Assembly: GCF_003417065.2 (NCBI RefSeq)
Contig: NZ_QVLT01000034.1
Location: 1 to 43,240, forward strand
Direction: 5' to 3'
DNA from: Hymenobacter lapidiphilus
GTDB lineage: Bacteria; Bacteroidota; Bacteroidia; Cytophagales; Hymenobacteraceae
DNA length: 43,240 nucleotides
Part shown: in pieces, positions 15,675-24,219 of the stretch
Numbering within the stretch: the first letter of the stretch is position 1
How the letters are laid out: every line of letters starts with the position of its first letter
Program-made: the position numbers and the translations under genes
Notes under the pieces: generated by a model
What the model saw: only the letters and a program-made list of their open reading frames with translations
Told to the model about the DNA's origin: nothing
Database searches by the model: none

Positions 15675-16271
15675 ATGCCCGTCATCACCGATATTTCTCA
15701 ACTCGACCTGACCAAAAGCTACACCTACGCCGACTACCTGACGTGGCGGCTGGATGAGTTCGTGGAGCTTATTCGAGGTAAGGTGCGACAGATGAGCCCC
15801 GCCCCGCGAGTGCGGCACCAGTCGATTTCGTTTAGCCTGAGCGCACTGATTGGGGGACTGTTGAGAGGTAGTGCATGCCAAGGCTTCGCCGCGCCGTTCG
15901 ACGTGCGCCTGCTGAAAAGCACTCCCGACGGCGACGCGCAAATCAGCACCGTAGTGCAGCCTGATCTGTGCGTTATCTGTGACGCGGCGAAGCTCGATGA
16001 ATTTGGCTGCGTGGGGGCGCCCGACTGGATTATCGAAATCCTGAGTCCCGGCAACGTGGCCCACGACAGCAAAACCAAGTTCGACCTCTACGAGGAAAAT
16101 GGAGTGCGGGAGTACTGGATGGTGGACCCCGGCCTCAAAAACGTCATGGTGTACGTCCTCGAAGGCGACCATTACCAGCTCCAAGGCGAATTTTACCAGC
16201 CCGGCCCGATTCCGGTAGCGACGCTGCCCGGCACGGCGCTGGAGTGGGCGGAGGTGTTCGAAGGAATATAG
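15675..16271 (+). CDS. Uma2 family (DUF820) PD-(D/E)XK nuclease-like protein
   Basis: This 198-residue protein is a member of the Uma2/DUF820 family, predicted restriction-endonuclease-like proteins of unknown biological role that are strongly expanded in cyanobacteria and some Bacteroidota. The start MPVITDISQLDLTKSYTYAD (15675) is preferred because a related remnant at 23536 begins at the same Met. The core motifs are visible: VQPDLCVICD (metal-binding Asp), APDWIIEILSPGN (the Glu strand), then KFDLYEENGVREYWMVDP. The C-terminus ends ALEWAEVFEGI, also typical. The gene lies on the opposite strand between the glycosyltransferase-like gene and pbpC and so splits that block. A weak TATATTCG -7-like element is at 15644-15651. 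Confidence 0.9.
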   Translation: MPVITDISQLDLTKSYTYADYLTWRLDEFVELIRGKVRQMSPAPRVRHQSISFSLSALIGGLLRGSACQGFAAPFDVRLLKSTPDGDAQISTVVQPDLCVICDAAKLDEFGCVGAPDWIIEILSPGNVAHDSKTKFDLYEENGVREYWMVDPGLKNVMVYVLEGDHYQLQGEFYQPGPIPVATLPGTALEWAEVFEGI

Positions 16272-16283
16272 CCGCTGCCCGAA

Positions 16284-17162
16284 CTACTCTATCCCATCAG
16301 CTATCCGCCACTGGCGGCCTACCAGCTTCAGCAGGGTCCGGCGCCAGCCGGGCAGCTCCCGGTAGGCCAGCTCGGCGGTGTGCTGGCCCGTAATGTCCAG
16401 CGCGTCGAGGTGGCGGCGGAGCGTAGGGAGGCCCTGGCTGGCGTACTGCTCGAATACCCGCGTCAGGGCCGGGCGGATGGCTTTCAGGTTCCAGTAGTGG
16501 AGCACGTAGGGGGCTGCCTCGCGCAGGGGGCTGTCGAAACCCAGGCGCAGGCCGGTAGCCAGTTGCTCCATCATGTGCTTGTTGTAGGTGGCGTAAAGCT
16601 GGTCGGCCAGGGGCGTAATATCGCCCAGCAGCGCCGCGTCCTCACTCCGGAAACCGATGATGCCGGAGTTGTAGAGCCGCGTGTCGGGGCCGATGCGCAC
16701 GCCGCCCATGCCCACTGCAAACTCGCGGCCCTGCAACCGGCGGTACACCTTGCGACTGAGCAGGTTGCCGGTGCGCATTATGCCCTCGTCGAGGTGCATA
16801 AACCGGGCACCCTCCGCAATCTGGGCGAAAATCGAGGCCGGGTCGCGCTGCCAGAGCGTATCGGTATCGGTGAACAGCAGGTTGCCGGGGTAGTGGGCCG
16901 CCGCATGTTGGAGCACCCCGATTTTGAGCAAGTACACCATATCGGCCGCCCCGCGCCAGGCCCGCCACTGTTCGGCCGTTACGGCGGGGTACAGCACGTC
17001 GGTCCGCTCGCCGAGTACCTGCTGGAAAACGTCGGGCGTATCGGTGTACACCAGCACCGTAGCGGGCGGCGCGGGGGCTACTTCAAAGTACGTCAGCAGG
17101 CTGTACAGCGCCTCGTGTTTGATGGCCGCCGGGCCGTGGGCCAGGTAAATGAGGTAGTTCAT
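16284..17162 (-). CDS. Glycosyltransferase-like protein (GT-A fold predicted)
   Basis: This 292-residue soluble protein looks like a nucleotide-sugar transferase. Evidence: an N-terminal alpha/beta stretch (MNYLIYLAHGPAAIKHEALY) and a DxD-type motif in NLLFTDTDTLWQRDP (about residue 100), which in GT-A enzymes binds the metal and sugar nucleotide. A later VRIGPDTRLYNSGIIGF resembles the NSG-containing loop of many family members. The acceptor is unknown. It starts 11 bp after the stop of the alpha-2-macroglobulin gene and is surely co-transcribed with it, which suggests an envelope role (glycan or glycoprotein). It contains no signal peptide or membrane helix, so it should work in the cytoplasm. 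The family call rests on these motifs alone. Confidence 0.8.
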   Translation of the reverse strand: MNYLIYLAHGPAAIKHEALYSLLTYFEVAPAPPATVLVYTDTPDVFQQVLGERTDVLYPAVTAEQWRAWRGAADMVYLLKIGVLQHAAAHYPGNLLFTDTDTLWQRDPASIFAQIAEGARFMHLDEGIMRTGNLLSRKVYRRLQGREFAVGMGGVRIGPDTRLYNSGIIGFRSEDAALLGDITPLADQLYATYNKHMMEQLATGLRLGFDSPLREAAPYVLHYWNLKAIRPALTRVFEQYASQGLPTLRRHLDALDITGQHTAELAYRELPGWRRTLLKLVGRQWRIADGIE

Positions 17163-17173
17163 TGTGGGTGAAA

Positions 17174-20100
17174 TTACCGCACTCGTACTACGCCAGCGCC
17201 AGAGTAGCTGTGGTACTCGGCGTTGTACATGGCGTCGGCGCTGACGGGGCCGAGGCGGAACGTGCCTTTGCTCACGGCGCGGGCCAGGTAGTAGAACGCT
17301 TTGGGTTTGGGTGTGGCGGTGGTGAACAGGTTCAGGCGGTCGTCGCGCACGTCGAGGTAGTCGGGCTGGGCGGCGTCCTTGGCCCAGGCCAGGTCGCGGA
17401 CGGCCCCGATGCGCGGGTTGTCGATTTCGAGGCCAGCGGGCAGCAGGTCGGTAATGGCCACGTTGGGCACTTCCCCGGCGCTTTCGGCCGACTGTAGCGT
17501 GATGCGGACCACCACCAAATCGTTCTGGCGGAAGGTGGCCGAGCCCAGCGGGTTACCGTTGCGGTCCAGGAACTGGCGGCGAACCATCAGGTAGGCGTCC
17601 TCCTCGGCCACGCGGCCGGTGGGCGAGATGCCTTCCATTTCCCAGAAGTAGTAAAGGCTGCCCTTGCCGCTGGGCCGCAACGTCAGCTGGCGGTTGGCCA
17701 CGTTGCTTACCGTGAGGTCTTTGCCGGTGAAGGCACCGATGCTCTTGCCATCGGTCAGGAGCTGGGCGGTGGCGGTGCTGTTGGCGTTGCTCTTGGCCAG
17801 CTTGCCTAGCGCCAATAGCGAGAAGGCGCGCTCCTGGGTGCTCATCCAGCCGGCCTGCTGCACGCGGCGGCTCAGCTGCCGGCTCAGGCTGAGTACCTGC
17901 GAGTTGCCGGGGTCGGCGGCGAGCAGGGCGTTGAGCACCAGGGCCATGTCGCGGATAGGTGAGGAGAAGGAGCCGCCCAGCTCGCGGCCGGCAATGCTCG
18001 GGGCCGCGCCGTAGCGGCTGGGTACCGTCTGCTGGAAACCGCGCTGGTTGCCGCTCAGAGCAAATGCCGCGGCCAGCAGGTAGCGCGAATCGTCGGCCAG
18101 CAGGGAGCGGTTGGCCTTGTAGTAGTTGAGCGCCACCGGAGTGGGCCGGCCGGCCAGGGTCAGCACGTAGAGCGAGTACGGAATCTCCTTTTTGGCCAGC
18201 GTCACCGGCCGGATTACGCCGCCCGTTTGGATGATGTTGTAGGTTTCGGTTTCACGCTGGCGGATGCGGGTTTCGAGGTAGCCGAGCACCCGGTCGAGCA
18301 CGTTCTTGTTCACCGCGAAACCAGCCTGCCGGGCCTCCAGCAGGAAGTGGGCGGCGTAGGCCGTGGACCACCAGTTGTCGTAGTCGCCGCCGGGCCAGTA
18401 GCTCAGCGAGCCGTTGTACATCTGCTGGGCCTCCACTTTGCGAATGGCTTCCTGCACGTGGTAGTTGGGGTTGAACTGCCCCGCCTTGCCTTTAACGCCG
18501 GTTTTCTGGCCCAGCGTCGCCACCAAATCACCGTAGTACAGCTGCGGAAAGGCGGCCGACACGGTTTGCTCCAGGCAGCCGTAGGGGTACTGCAGCAGGT
18601 AGCGCAAATCCTTGGCAAACTCGGCCATCGGCGAGCGGCTCACCACCAGCTGGCTCCGCAACGAGGCCGCCATGAAATCGGTCTTCAGATTCAGCTGCTG
18701 CGCTTTGCCGCCGCCCGCCAGTACCCCGCTGCCGGTGCGCTTCTGCAAGGGTGAAGCGGGGCGGACGGGCAGTTCAATGGTTTCGGTGAAGGTTTCGTTG
18801 AGCGCTTTCACCGTCGTTGTTAGCGTGGCATTGCCGATGCTGGCGGGGGCCAGCACCCGAAACTGCACCCGCTGCTCGGCGCCGGCCGGCAGGCGTACGG
18901 TTTGCGAAGCAGCTCCCAACACCCGCAACGGGCCGGTTACGGCCAGACTGGCCGCACCGGTGCCGGGCTTAGTGGTCGTGTTCGTCAGGGTCACGGGCAC
19001 GTCAATCGTGTCGCCGGGGCTGGCGAAGCGGGGCAGGGCGGTGGAAATAACCACCGGGTCGGCCACACGCATGGTGTGTTCAGCCGAGCCGAAGGCGTCG
19101 CCCTTGTAAGCCACGGCCATAATGCGGATGGCCCCGCTGAACTGGGGCACCTGCAGTTTGTAGCTGACTTTGCCGCTGCCATCGGCCGTGAGCACGCCGC
19201 TCCACTTGGCCAGTAGCTTCACGCGACGCGAGGGCACGGGCGTGGTGCGGCGGGCGAGGTCGTAACCGTCGCCGCCGGTGGAGCTGGTGCCGAGCTCGGG
19301 CAGCAGGAAGGGGTACACGTCGTGGGCCGCTACTTCGAGGGCGCGCTTTTGGTAGAAGTAGGCGTGCGGGTCGGGCGTGCGGAAATCCTTCATCTGCAGA
19401 ATCCCCTCATCCACCATGGCCAGCGTAACCTGGGCACCGGGGGCGGTGGTTACTTCAATAATCTGAGCGGTCTGGGAGCGGCTCAGCGCGGGCGCCTTAA
19501 TGGCTACCGACAGCCGCGAACCGGGTTTTTCTACCACCAGCGGCACGAAGCCGCGGGCCACGGTCAGGGGCAGGCGGTTGTCTTTGATGGGGCGGATGGC
19601 GGTGGCCGTCACGTAGATGTTGGGCACATGGCCGCCGCGAATCGGAATGTCCACTTTGGCCGATTTCTCGTCGGTGTCCACGTAGAAATGGTCGAGCACC
19701 CGGTCTCGCTCCACCGTTACCAGCACACGGCCGGGGAAGGGCGTCTTGAGCAGCAGGTGGGCGGTTTGGCCGGGCTCGTATTTTTCCTGGTCGGCCTCAA
19801 TTGTTACCTCGCCCTCGTTGTTCACCTCGAAGGAGTTGCTCTGGGTATCGCCGTAACCGTAGGCGTACACCTGCTGGGAAACGTAAGTCGCCGCGCCAGG
19901 CCGCGAAACCCGGATTTCGTACTCGCCCGAATACTGCGGCGCGAAGCCCAGATTGGCATTGGTGCCGCTGCCGGAAACTTCCACGTTGTGGCTCAAAACG
20001 GTTTCCTCGCGCTTTTGCGAGTTATAGATGTAGCGGCCGCCACGGCGCTCAATCACGGTTTCCCATAACATGCGGATTACTTCCACCCGGGCGGTGGCGC

Positions 20101-22672
20101 TAGTAGGCTTGCCGGCCGGCGTGAGGGCCACCAGTTCTACGGGCACCTCGTCGCGGGTTTTCACCAGCTCCCCCAGGTTCTTCACCCCGAACATCACCGC
20201 CTGAGTCTGCACCTCGAAAGTGGCATAGCGGTTCACGGGGCGGCCAGTTTCGTCGAACACTGTCGTGAAGGCTGCACCTTCCAGGGTGCCCAAATCGGGG
20301 TAGTCGGGCACCTGGTAGGTAGCGGTGCCGCGGCCGGCAGCGTCGGTGATGCCTTCGCGCACGGTCTTCTCAAAGCGGTCGGAAATCGGGGTTGATTCCA
20401 GGCTGCCGTAGTTGCCGCGCCGCCGGTTGCCGCTGTTGATGGAGAAGTCGTAATTGGAATACTCTTTGGGCTGGAAGCGCTTTTCCTTGAGCGAGAATTC
20501 CACTTCGAACTTGCGGTCGGAAGCGGGCGGGCCAAACAGGTTCTGGGCCGTAATCTGGGCCTGTACCGTCTGGCTAGGCTTCACCACGGCGGGACTGGCC
20601 TTAACCGTTACCTTCATGCGGTCCGGGATAAACTCCTCCACCGATAGCTGGCGCGAAGTCAGCAGCACGTCGTTGGCCGTCAGGATTTCAAGCGTGTAGA
20701 GGCCGGTCATCACGCTGGGGGGCAGAATGAAGCGGGCCTCGGTGCTACCCTCGGCGCTCAGCGTTTTCTGCAGGCTGGCGTACTCCTTGCCGGTGGGCAG
20801 CAGCAGCCGGACTTTTAGCGGGAGGCCTTTGGGGGGCGCCTGCCAGTTTTCGGTGCGCACCACGGTGTTGGTCTGGATGGTGTCGCCGGGGCGGTACAGG
20901 TCCCGGTCGCCGTAGAGGAAGGCCTGGTAGCGGGCGGCATTGTTTTGCAAACCGCCCACCTCGAAGCGCGAGGTTTCCACCCGGCTCCGGTTCAGGTCTA
21001 GAAAGGTGAAGTCGTCGCCGCGGCGGGCCACCACCATGCCCAGCTGGAACCGCGAGTTTTTGGCTGTACTGTCGAACTTGGCTACGCCCGCGCCGTTGGT
21101 GACGCCGGTGCCCATTACCTGGTTGTTGGTGCTCAGGTAGCTGATTTCCACGCCGCCGAGCGCCTTAGCCTCCCGAATCGAGTTGGCAAACACCATCGTG
21201 CTGCCGGCCGCGCCGGTCTTCACAATCAGGCCAATATCCGACACGGCCACCAGCTTGCTCACCTGCAGCCACTGCCGCTCGGTGTCCTGCACGCGTATCA
21301 CGTAGAGCCCCTTGAGGCCTCCCGAAAACTCCAGGTCTTTCAAACTCAGGTTCAGCAGCCGTAAACCCTGCTCTTTGGGCATGCCGGCCACCGTGTAGGT
21401 GCGGTCCGACAGCACGTTGCCCAGGTTTTCGACGTCGTAGTACTGGAACGAGCGGTCCACGTATTCCCCTTCCTCGTCCTGGTTGCTCTCCCCATCCTCA
21501 CCGTCGTACTCGGGGTAGCCGTACTGGCTGCCGCCGCGCAACAGTTGCTGGATGTTGTTGGCGTACACTTTGGCAATGGTCACCTTTACTTTATCCACCT
21601 CGTTGATGCGGATGCCTAGGTTGCGGGAGCCCAGCGCGTCGAGGTACAGGGCCTTGTCGGCGCTGGCAAAGCTGATGGTGGGCCGCTCGTCGGAGAAGCT
21701 CACGGTCTGCGTCACGTCGTCGTTCAGCTGGCCGCCCAGGCTGCCGCGCAGGCCGCTGCTCACGCGCACCTGGTAGCTTTTGCCCACCTCGAAGCCGCCT
21801 TTGAGCCGCACGCCGCTTTCCAGCTCCTCCACCTCAAAGGCCACCTGCGGCGACACGGCCACGGCGCTCCGCAAATCCATCCCGCTCACCGGCTGGTTGG
21901 TTTGAATGTTGATAACCGGGTCGGCGCCCTGCAGCGTGCCGGTAATAGTCGCTACTTCCAGTGCCTGGGGGTCGGGCACGTCCAGCTCGGCTTCGGTGGT
22001 TTGGTCGGTGGGCAGGTCGCTGCCCACCGCGCTCAGGCCGGGGGCCAGCGCCAGTTTCAGGGGCGAGCCGGGCCGCAGCTGCTGCTTCAGGCTCAGGCGC
22101 ACCTGCTCGCCCGCCTCGCCGCCAACCACTTCGAAAGCCACCGGCTCGCCATCCTGGGTCAGGCGTAGCAGCGGCTTCACGTCGGCGGGCTTCACGGCGT
22201 AGTTGAAAGGCAGTTCCACCCGCAGCTCGGCCGTGCCCACGGCCCGCTCCGAGCGGGCCCAGAAGGCCTGGGGCGCCTGTAATTCCAGGTAGGGCGTGTG
22301 GAATTTCTGGCGGTCTTCGGGCAGCTCGGTGCCCCGGCGCGTGCCTTCGGGCAGGGCCTCATTCACCAGTTTGGCCGTGAAAGCGGTGCTGGGCCGCAGC
22401 GGCACGTTGGGCGAAAACACCAACTCCCGGTCCGTGGTCCACTTGAACTTGCCGCGCATGGCCGGCTCGAACTCCACTACCCGCGTGGTATCCCAGCGGT
22501 CCAGTTGCTCGGCCCCCACTACCGCATCGGCAAACTGGAACACGATGTTTTGATAGGGGTCGATTTCCGCGCCGTTAGGGTCGGGGGCTCCCTCCTCGGA
22601 GCGCGAGCAGGCGAAACCAAGGAGCGCCAGCAACACCAGCAGCGGCTGGCGGGCAATTCGGGAGAGTAGCAT
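17174..22672 (-). CDS. Bacterial alpha-2-macroglobulin lipoprotein with thioester motif
   Basis: This 1832-residue lipoprotein belongs to the bacterial alpha-2-macroglobulins, thought to trap proteases in the periplasm. The signal MLLSRIARQPLLVLLALLGF ends in a lipobox, with lipidated Cys22. A series of MG beta-sandwich domains occupies most of the first 1100 residues (for example YLFGDRD-like YGDRDLYRPGDTIQTNTVV near 600). The A2M domain is around RVKLLAKWSGVLTADGSGKVS. The thioester motif YPYGCLEQT is intact, with Cys1366, inside the alpha/alpha-toroid region (NYHVQEAIRKVEAQQMYNG), followed by a receptor-like C-terminal domain. Length is within the range for this type. It leads an operon with the glycosyltransferase-like gene and, past a Uma2 gene, pbpC. 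In E. coli yfhM and pbpC are also neighbours, so the trap and the peptidoglycan-repair enzyme are probably linked. A near-consensus -7 (TACCTTCG, minus strand 22703-22696) lies upstream. Confidence 0.95.
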   Translation of the reverse strand: MLLSRIARQPLLVLLALLGFACSRSEEGAPDPNGAEIDPYQNIVFQFADAVVGAEQLDRWDTTRVVEFEPAMRGKFKWTTDRELVFSPNVPLRPSTAFTAKLVNEALPEGTRRGTELPEDRQKFHTPYLELQAPQAFWARSERAVGTAELRVELPFNYAVKPADVKPLLRLTQDGEPVAFEVVGGEAGEQVRLSLKQQLRPGSPLKLALAPGLSAVGSDLPTDQTTEAELDVPDPQALEVATITGTLQGADPVINIQTNQPVSGMDLRSAVAVSPQVAFEVEELESGVRLKGGFEVGKSYQVRVSSGLRGSLGGQLNDDVTQTVSFSDERPTISFASADKALYLDALGSRNLGIRINEVDKVKVTIAKVYANNIQQLLRGGSQYGYPEYDGEDGESNQDEEGEYVDRSFQYYDVENLGNVLSDRTYTVAGMPKEQGLRLLNLSLKDLEFSGGLKGLYVIRVQDTERQWLQVSKLVAVSDIGLIVKTGAAGSTMVFANSIREAKALGGVEISYLSTNNQVMGTGVTNGAGVAKFDSTAKNSRFQLGMVVARRGDDFTFLDLNRSRVETSRFEVGGLQNNAARYQAFLYGDRDLYRPGDTIQTNTVVRTENWQAPPKGLPLKVRLLLPTGKEYASLQKTLSAEGSTEARFILPPSVMTGLYTLEILTANDVLLTSRQLSVEEFIPDRMKVTVKASPAVVKPSQTVQAQITAQNLFGPPASDRKFEVEFSLKEKRFQPKEYSNYDFSINSGNRRRGNYGSLESTPISDRFEKTVREGITDAAGRGTATYQVPDYPDLGTLEGAAFTTVFDETGRPVNRYATFEVQTQAVMFGVKNLGELVKTRDEVPVELVALTPAGKPTSATARVEVIRMLWETVIERRGGRYIYNSQKREETVLSHNVEVSGSGTNANLGFAPQYSGEYEIRVSRPGAATYVSQQVYAYGYGDTQSNSFEVNNEGEVTIEADQEKYEPGQTAHLLLKTPFPGRVLVTVERDRVLDHFYVDTDEKSAKVDIPIRGGHVPNIYVTATAIRPIKDNRLPLTVARGFVPLVVEKPGSRLSVAIKAPALSRSQTAQIIEVTTAPGAQVTLAMVDEGILQMKDFRTPDPHAYFYQKRALEVAAHDVYPFLLPELGTSSTGGDGYDLARRTTPVPSRRVKLLAKWSGVLTADGSGKVSYKLQVPQFSGAIRIMAVAYKGDAFGSAEHTMRVADPVVISTALPRFASPGDTIDVPVTLTNTTTKPGTGAASLAVTGPLRVLGAASQTVRLPAGAEQRVQFRVLAPASIGNATLTTTVKALNETFTETIELPVRPASPLQKRTGSGVLAGGGKAQQLNLKTDFMAASLRSQLVVSRSPMAEFAKDLRYLLQYPYGCLEQTVSAAFPQLYYGDLVATLGQKTGVKGKAGQFNPNYHVQEAIRKVEAQQMYNGSLSYWPGGDYDNWWSTAYAAHFLLEARQAGFAVNKNVLDRVLGYLETRIRQRETETYNIIQTGGVIRPVTLAKKEIPYSLYVLTLAGRPTPVALNYYKANRSLLADDSRYLLAAAFALSGNQRGFQQTVPSRYGAAPSIAGRELGGSFSSPIRDMALVLNALLAADPGNSQVLSLSRQLSRRVQQAGWMSTQERAFSLLALGKLAKSNANSTATAQLLTDGKSIGAFTGKDLTVSNVANRQLTLRPSGKGSLYYFWEMEGISPTGRVAEEDAYLMVRRQFLDRNGNPLGSATFRQNDLVVVRITLQSAESAGEVPNVAITDLLPAGLEIDNPRIGAVRDLAWAKDAAQPDYLDVRDDRLNLFTTATPKPKAFYYLARAVSKGTFRLGPVSADAMYNAEYHSYSGAGVVRVR

Positions 22673-22734
22673 AGCATGGGGGAAGGATAGGCGCCCGAAG
22701 GTATAGAAAAAGGGGGTTCTTACTATATTTTGTA

Positions 22735-22742
22735 TACGTTTG
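22735..22742 (+). promoter_or_regulatory. -7 element for the 22767 gene
   Basis: TACGTTTG matches TAnnTTTG exactly and lies 25 bp before the ATG at 22767, giving a leader of about 18 nt. No clear TTG -33 box is seen upstream. Confidence 0.45.
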
Positions 22743-22766
22743 GGTAGGAATAGTTAAGAACGCTCT

Positions 22767-23342
22767 ATGCTACCGAAATTCACCGCTTTCGACTCACGTA
22801 ACAATGAATCTGTTTACGATTATGGGAATATTTACCAGCTAGAGGAAACGGAGAAATTTACCCGGTTGAAGATCGGAGCAAGCGTTAACCAGATGCAGTT
22901 GATGTTGGAGTTGAGTTCTTGTTTGGATGCTCCTTACTTCTGTTTGTATGTGCTAGTGACACCTCGTGACGGCAGCTTTGAGGCAGGGCGATACCAGTCT
23001 CCGCCCATCGAAAACCGCGAAGTGCTGGTTAATTTCTTGTTGAAGTTCAAGGAACCCTTGGAAACAGATGGGAGGCATCACATCTGGATAGGTAATGCCG
23101 ATAATGAGGGCTTAATTATTTATGATAAGCACAATGTTATTTATGCTTACGGCCCCATTGATAAATATCTGTCCATTCTGCACGCTTATGGACGCGAACA
23201 GGAAGTATTTGATATCCCATATCCCCACGGGCATTTTTTCCAAAGCGAAAACGATGAGGCTCTCAGAAATCTATTGACATACTGGGACTGGCATCACTTT
23301 CCCCTTGTAGAAAACGAGGACGAAGAATACGCTGAGGAATAG
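22767..23342 (+). CDS. AT-richer orphan protein of unknown function
   Basis: This 191-residue soluble protein has no signal peptide or membrane segment. It is rich in aromatic and acidic residues (YFCLYVLVTPRDGSFEAGRY; LLTYWDWHHFPLVENEDEEY) and ends in an acidic tail. Base composition and codon use are clearly more AT-rich than in every neighbour (many ATT, TTA-like and AAT codons), which suggests recent acquisition. I do not recognise the family. The size, acidic character and isolated position recall orphan immunity-type proteins of contact or type VI/IX toxin systems, but no toxin gene is nearby, so that remains a guess. The decayed Uma2 gene directly downstream on the other strand marks this spot as an insertion-prone site. 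Confidence 0.8.
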   Translation: MLPKFTAFDSRNNESVYDYGNIYQLEETEKFTRLKIGASVNQMQLMLELSSCLDAPYFCLYVLVTPRDGSFEAGRYQSPPIENREVLVNFLLKFKEPLETDGRHHIWIGNADNEGLIIYDKHNVIYAYGPIDKYLSILHAYGREQEVFDIPYPHGHFFQSENDEALRNLLTYWDWHHFPLVENEDEEYAEE

Positions 23343-23345
23343 TCC

Positions 23346-23536
23346 TAACACCCCCGTAAAGACCTTTATCTCCAGCCTCAGCAACGTATGGCAGTCAATT
23401 CCGCCCGGCTCGAAGTACTCGTCGCGCACCTTATAGTAGCCGGCTTCGAGCACGTAGGTCACCACGATTTGCTCGCCCGGAAACACAATCCACTTTTGGT
23501 CGGGTCAAGCTGGGAAATGTTGGTGATAACGGGCAT
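23346..23536 (-). pseudogene. Decayed Uma2 gene remnant
   Basis: The minus strand from 23536 reads MPVITNISQLDPTKS, matching the first residues of the intact Uma2 protein (MPVITDISQLDLTKS). It then jumps, in another frame, to QIVVTYVLEAGYYKVRDEYF, which matches the C-terminal NVMVYVLEGDHYQLQGEFY. About 130 central codons, including all catalytic motifs, are missing, and the two ends are out of frame. The upstream CGCCGCC before the ATG is also shared with the intact gene. This is the relic of a second Uma2 gene with a large internal deletion. Confidence 0.82.
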
Positions 23537-23590
23537 GGCGGCGAACAGAAGAGCCATAGTAAAATTACGCGGGTGACGTACATTCGGGCC

Positions 23591-24142
23591 ATGCAAGCCG
23601 TTACCATCCTCACTGTTCCCGGCCTGGGCAGCTCTGGCCCGGCGCACTGGCAAACCCATTGGGAGCAGAACTATGGCTGCCGGCGCGTGGAGCAGCGCGA
23701 CTGGCAGCACCCCGTTTGCACCGACTGGGTGGCCGCCCTCGATGCGGCCGTTTCTGCCGCGCCGGGGCCAGTAGTGCTGGTGGCCCACAGCCTGGCCTGT
23801 GCCACGGTGGCCCACTGGGCCGCCACGACCACCCGCCCCCTGGCCGGGGCCCTGCTCGTCGGCCCCGCCGACGTAGATCGGCGGGAACAGCTGCCCGAAG
23901 TGCGCGGATTCGCGCGCATGCCGCTGGCGCGGCTGCCGTTTGCTAGCATCGTGGTGGCCAGCGAAAACGACGAGTACGTGACCCTGGACCGCGCCCAGGA
24001 GTTTGCCGCCGCCTGGGGCAGCCGTCTGGTGAACGTAGGGGCGCTGGGTCACCTCAACTCCGCCTCGGAACTTGGGTTGTGGCCGGTCGGCTGGGCGCTG
24101 GTGCAGGAACTGGCCCTCGGCGCGGCCACTGAAGCTAGCTAA
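23591..24142 (+). CDS. RBBP9/YdeN-type alpha/beta serine hydrolase
   Basis: This 183-residue cytoplasmic protein belongs to the RBBP9/YdeN family of small serine hydrolases. The start MQAVTILTVPGLGSSGPAHW (23591) matches the family N-terminus; six codons upstream from a GTG are unlikely. The nucleophile Ser is in VVLVAHSLACATVAHW, the acid is probably Asp in SENDEYVTL, and the His is in GHLNSASELGLWP. All three are in the family-typical positions, so the enzyme should be active. The physiological substrate of this family in bacteria is unknown. The gene is single, divergent from the Uma2 remnant, and is closed by a strong terminator before the convergent secreted nuclease gene. Confidence 0.9.
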   Translation: MQAVTILTVPGLGSSGPAHWQTHWEQNYGCRRVEQRDWQHPVCTDWVAALDAAVSAAPGPVVLVAHSLACATVAHWAATTTRPLAGALLVGPADVDRREQLPEVRGFARMPLARLPFASIVVASENDEYVTLDRAQEFAAAWGSRLVNVGALGHLNSASELGLWPVGWALVQELALGAATEAS

Positions 24143-24164
24143 AGACGAAACTTCCACTCAACCA

Positions 24165-24196
24165 AAAGCGCCCCGACCAACCGGCCGGGGCGCTTT
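24165..24196. terminator. Bidirectional terminator between RBBP9 and secreted EEP genes
   Basis: AAAGCGCCCCG (24165-24175) pairs perfectly with CGGGGCGCTTT (24186-24196) around a 10-base loop, with A- and T-runs outside. It serves the two convergent genes. Confidence 0.85.
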
Positions 24197-24219
24197 CTAT
24201 ACCTACACCGCTGAAGGTT

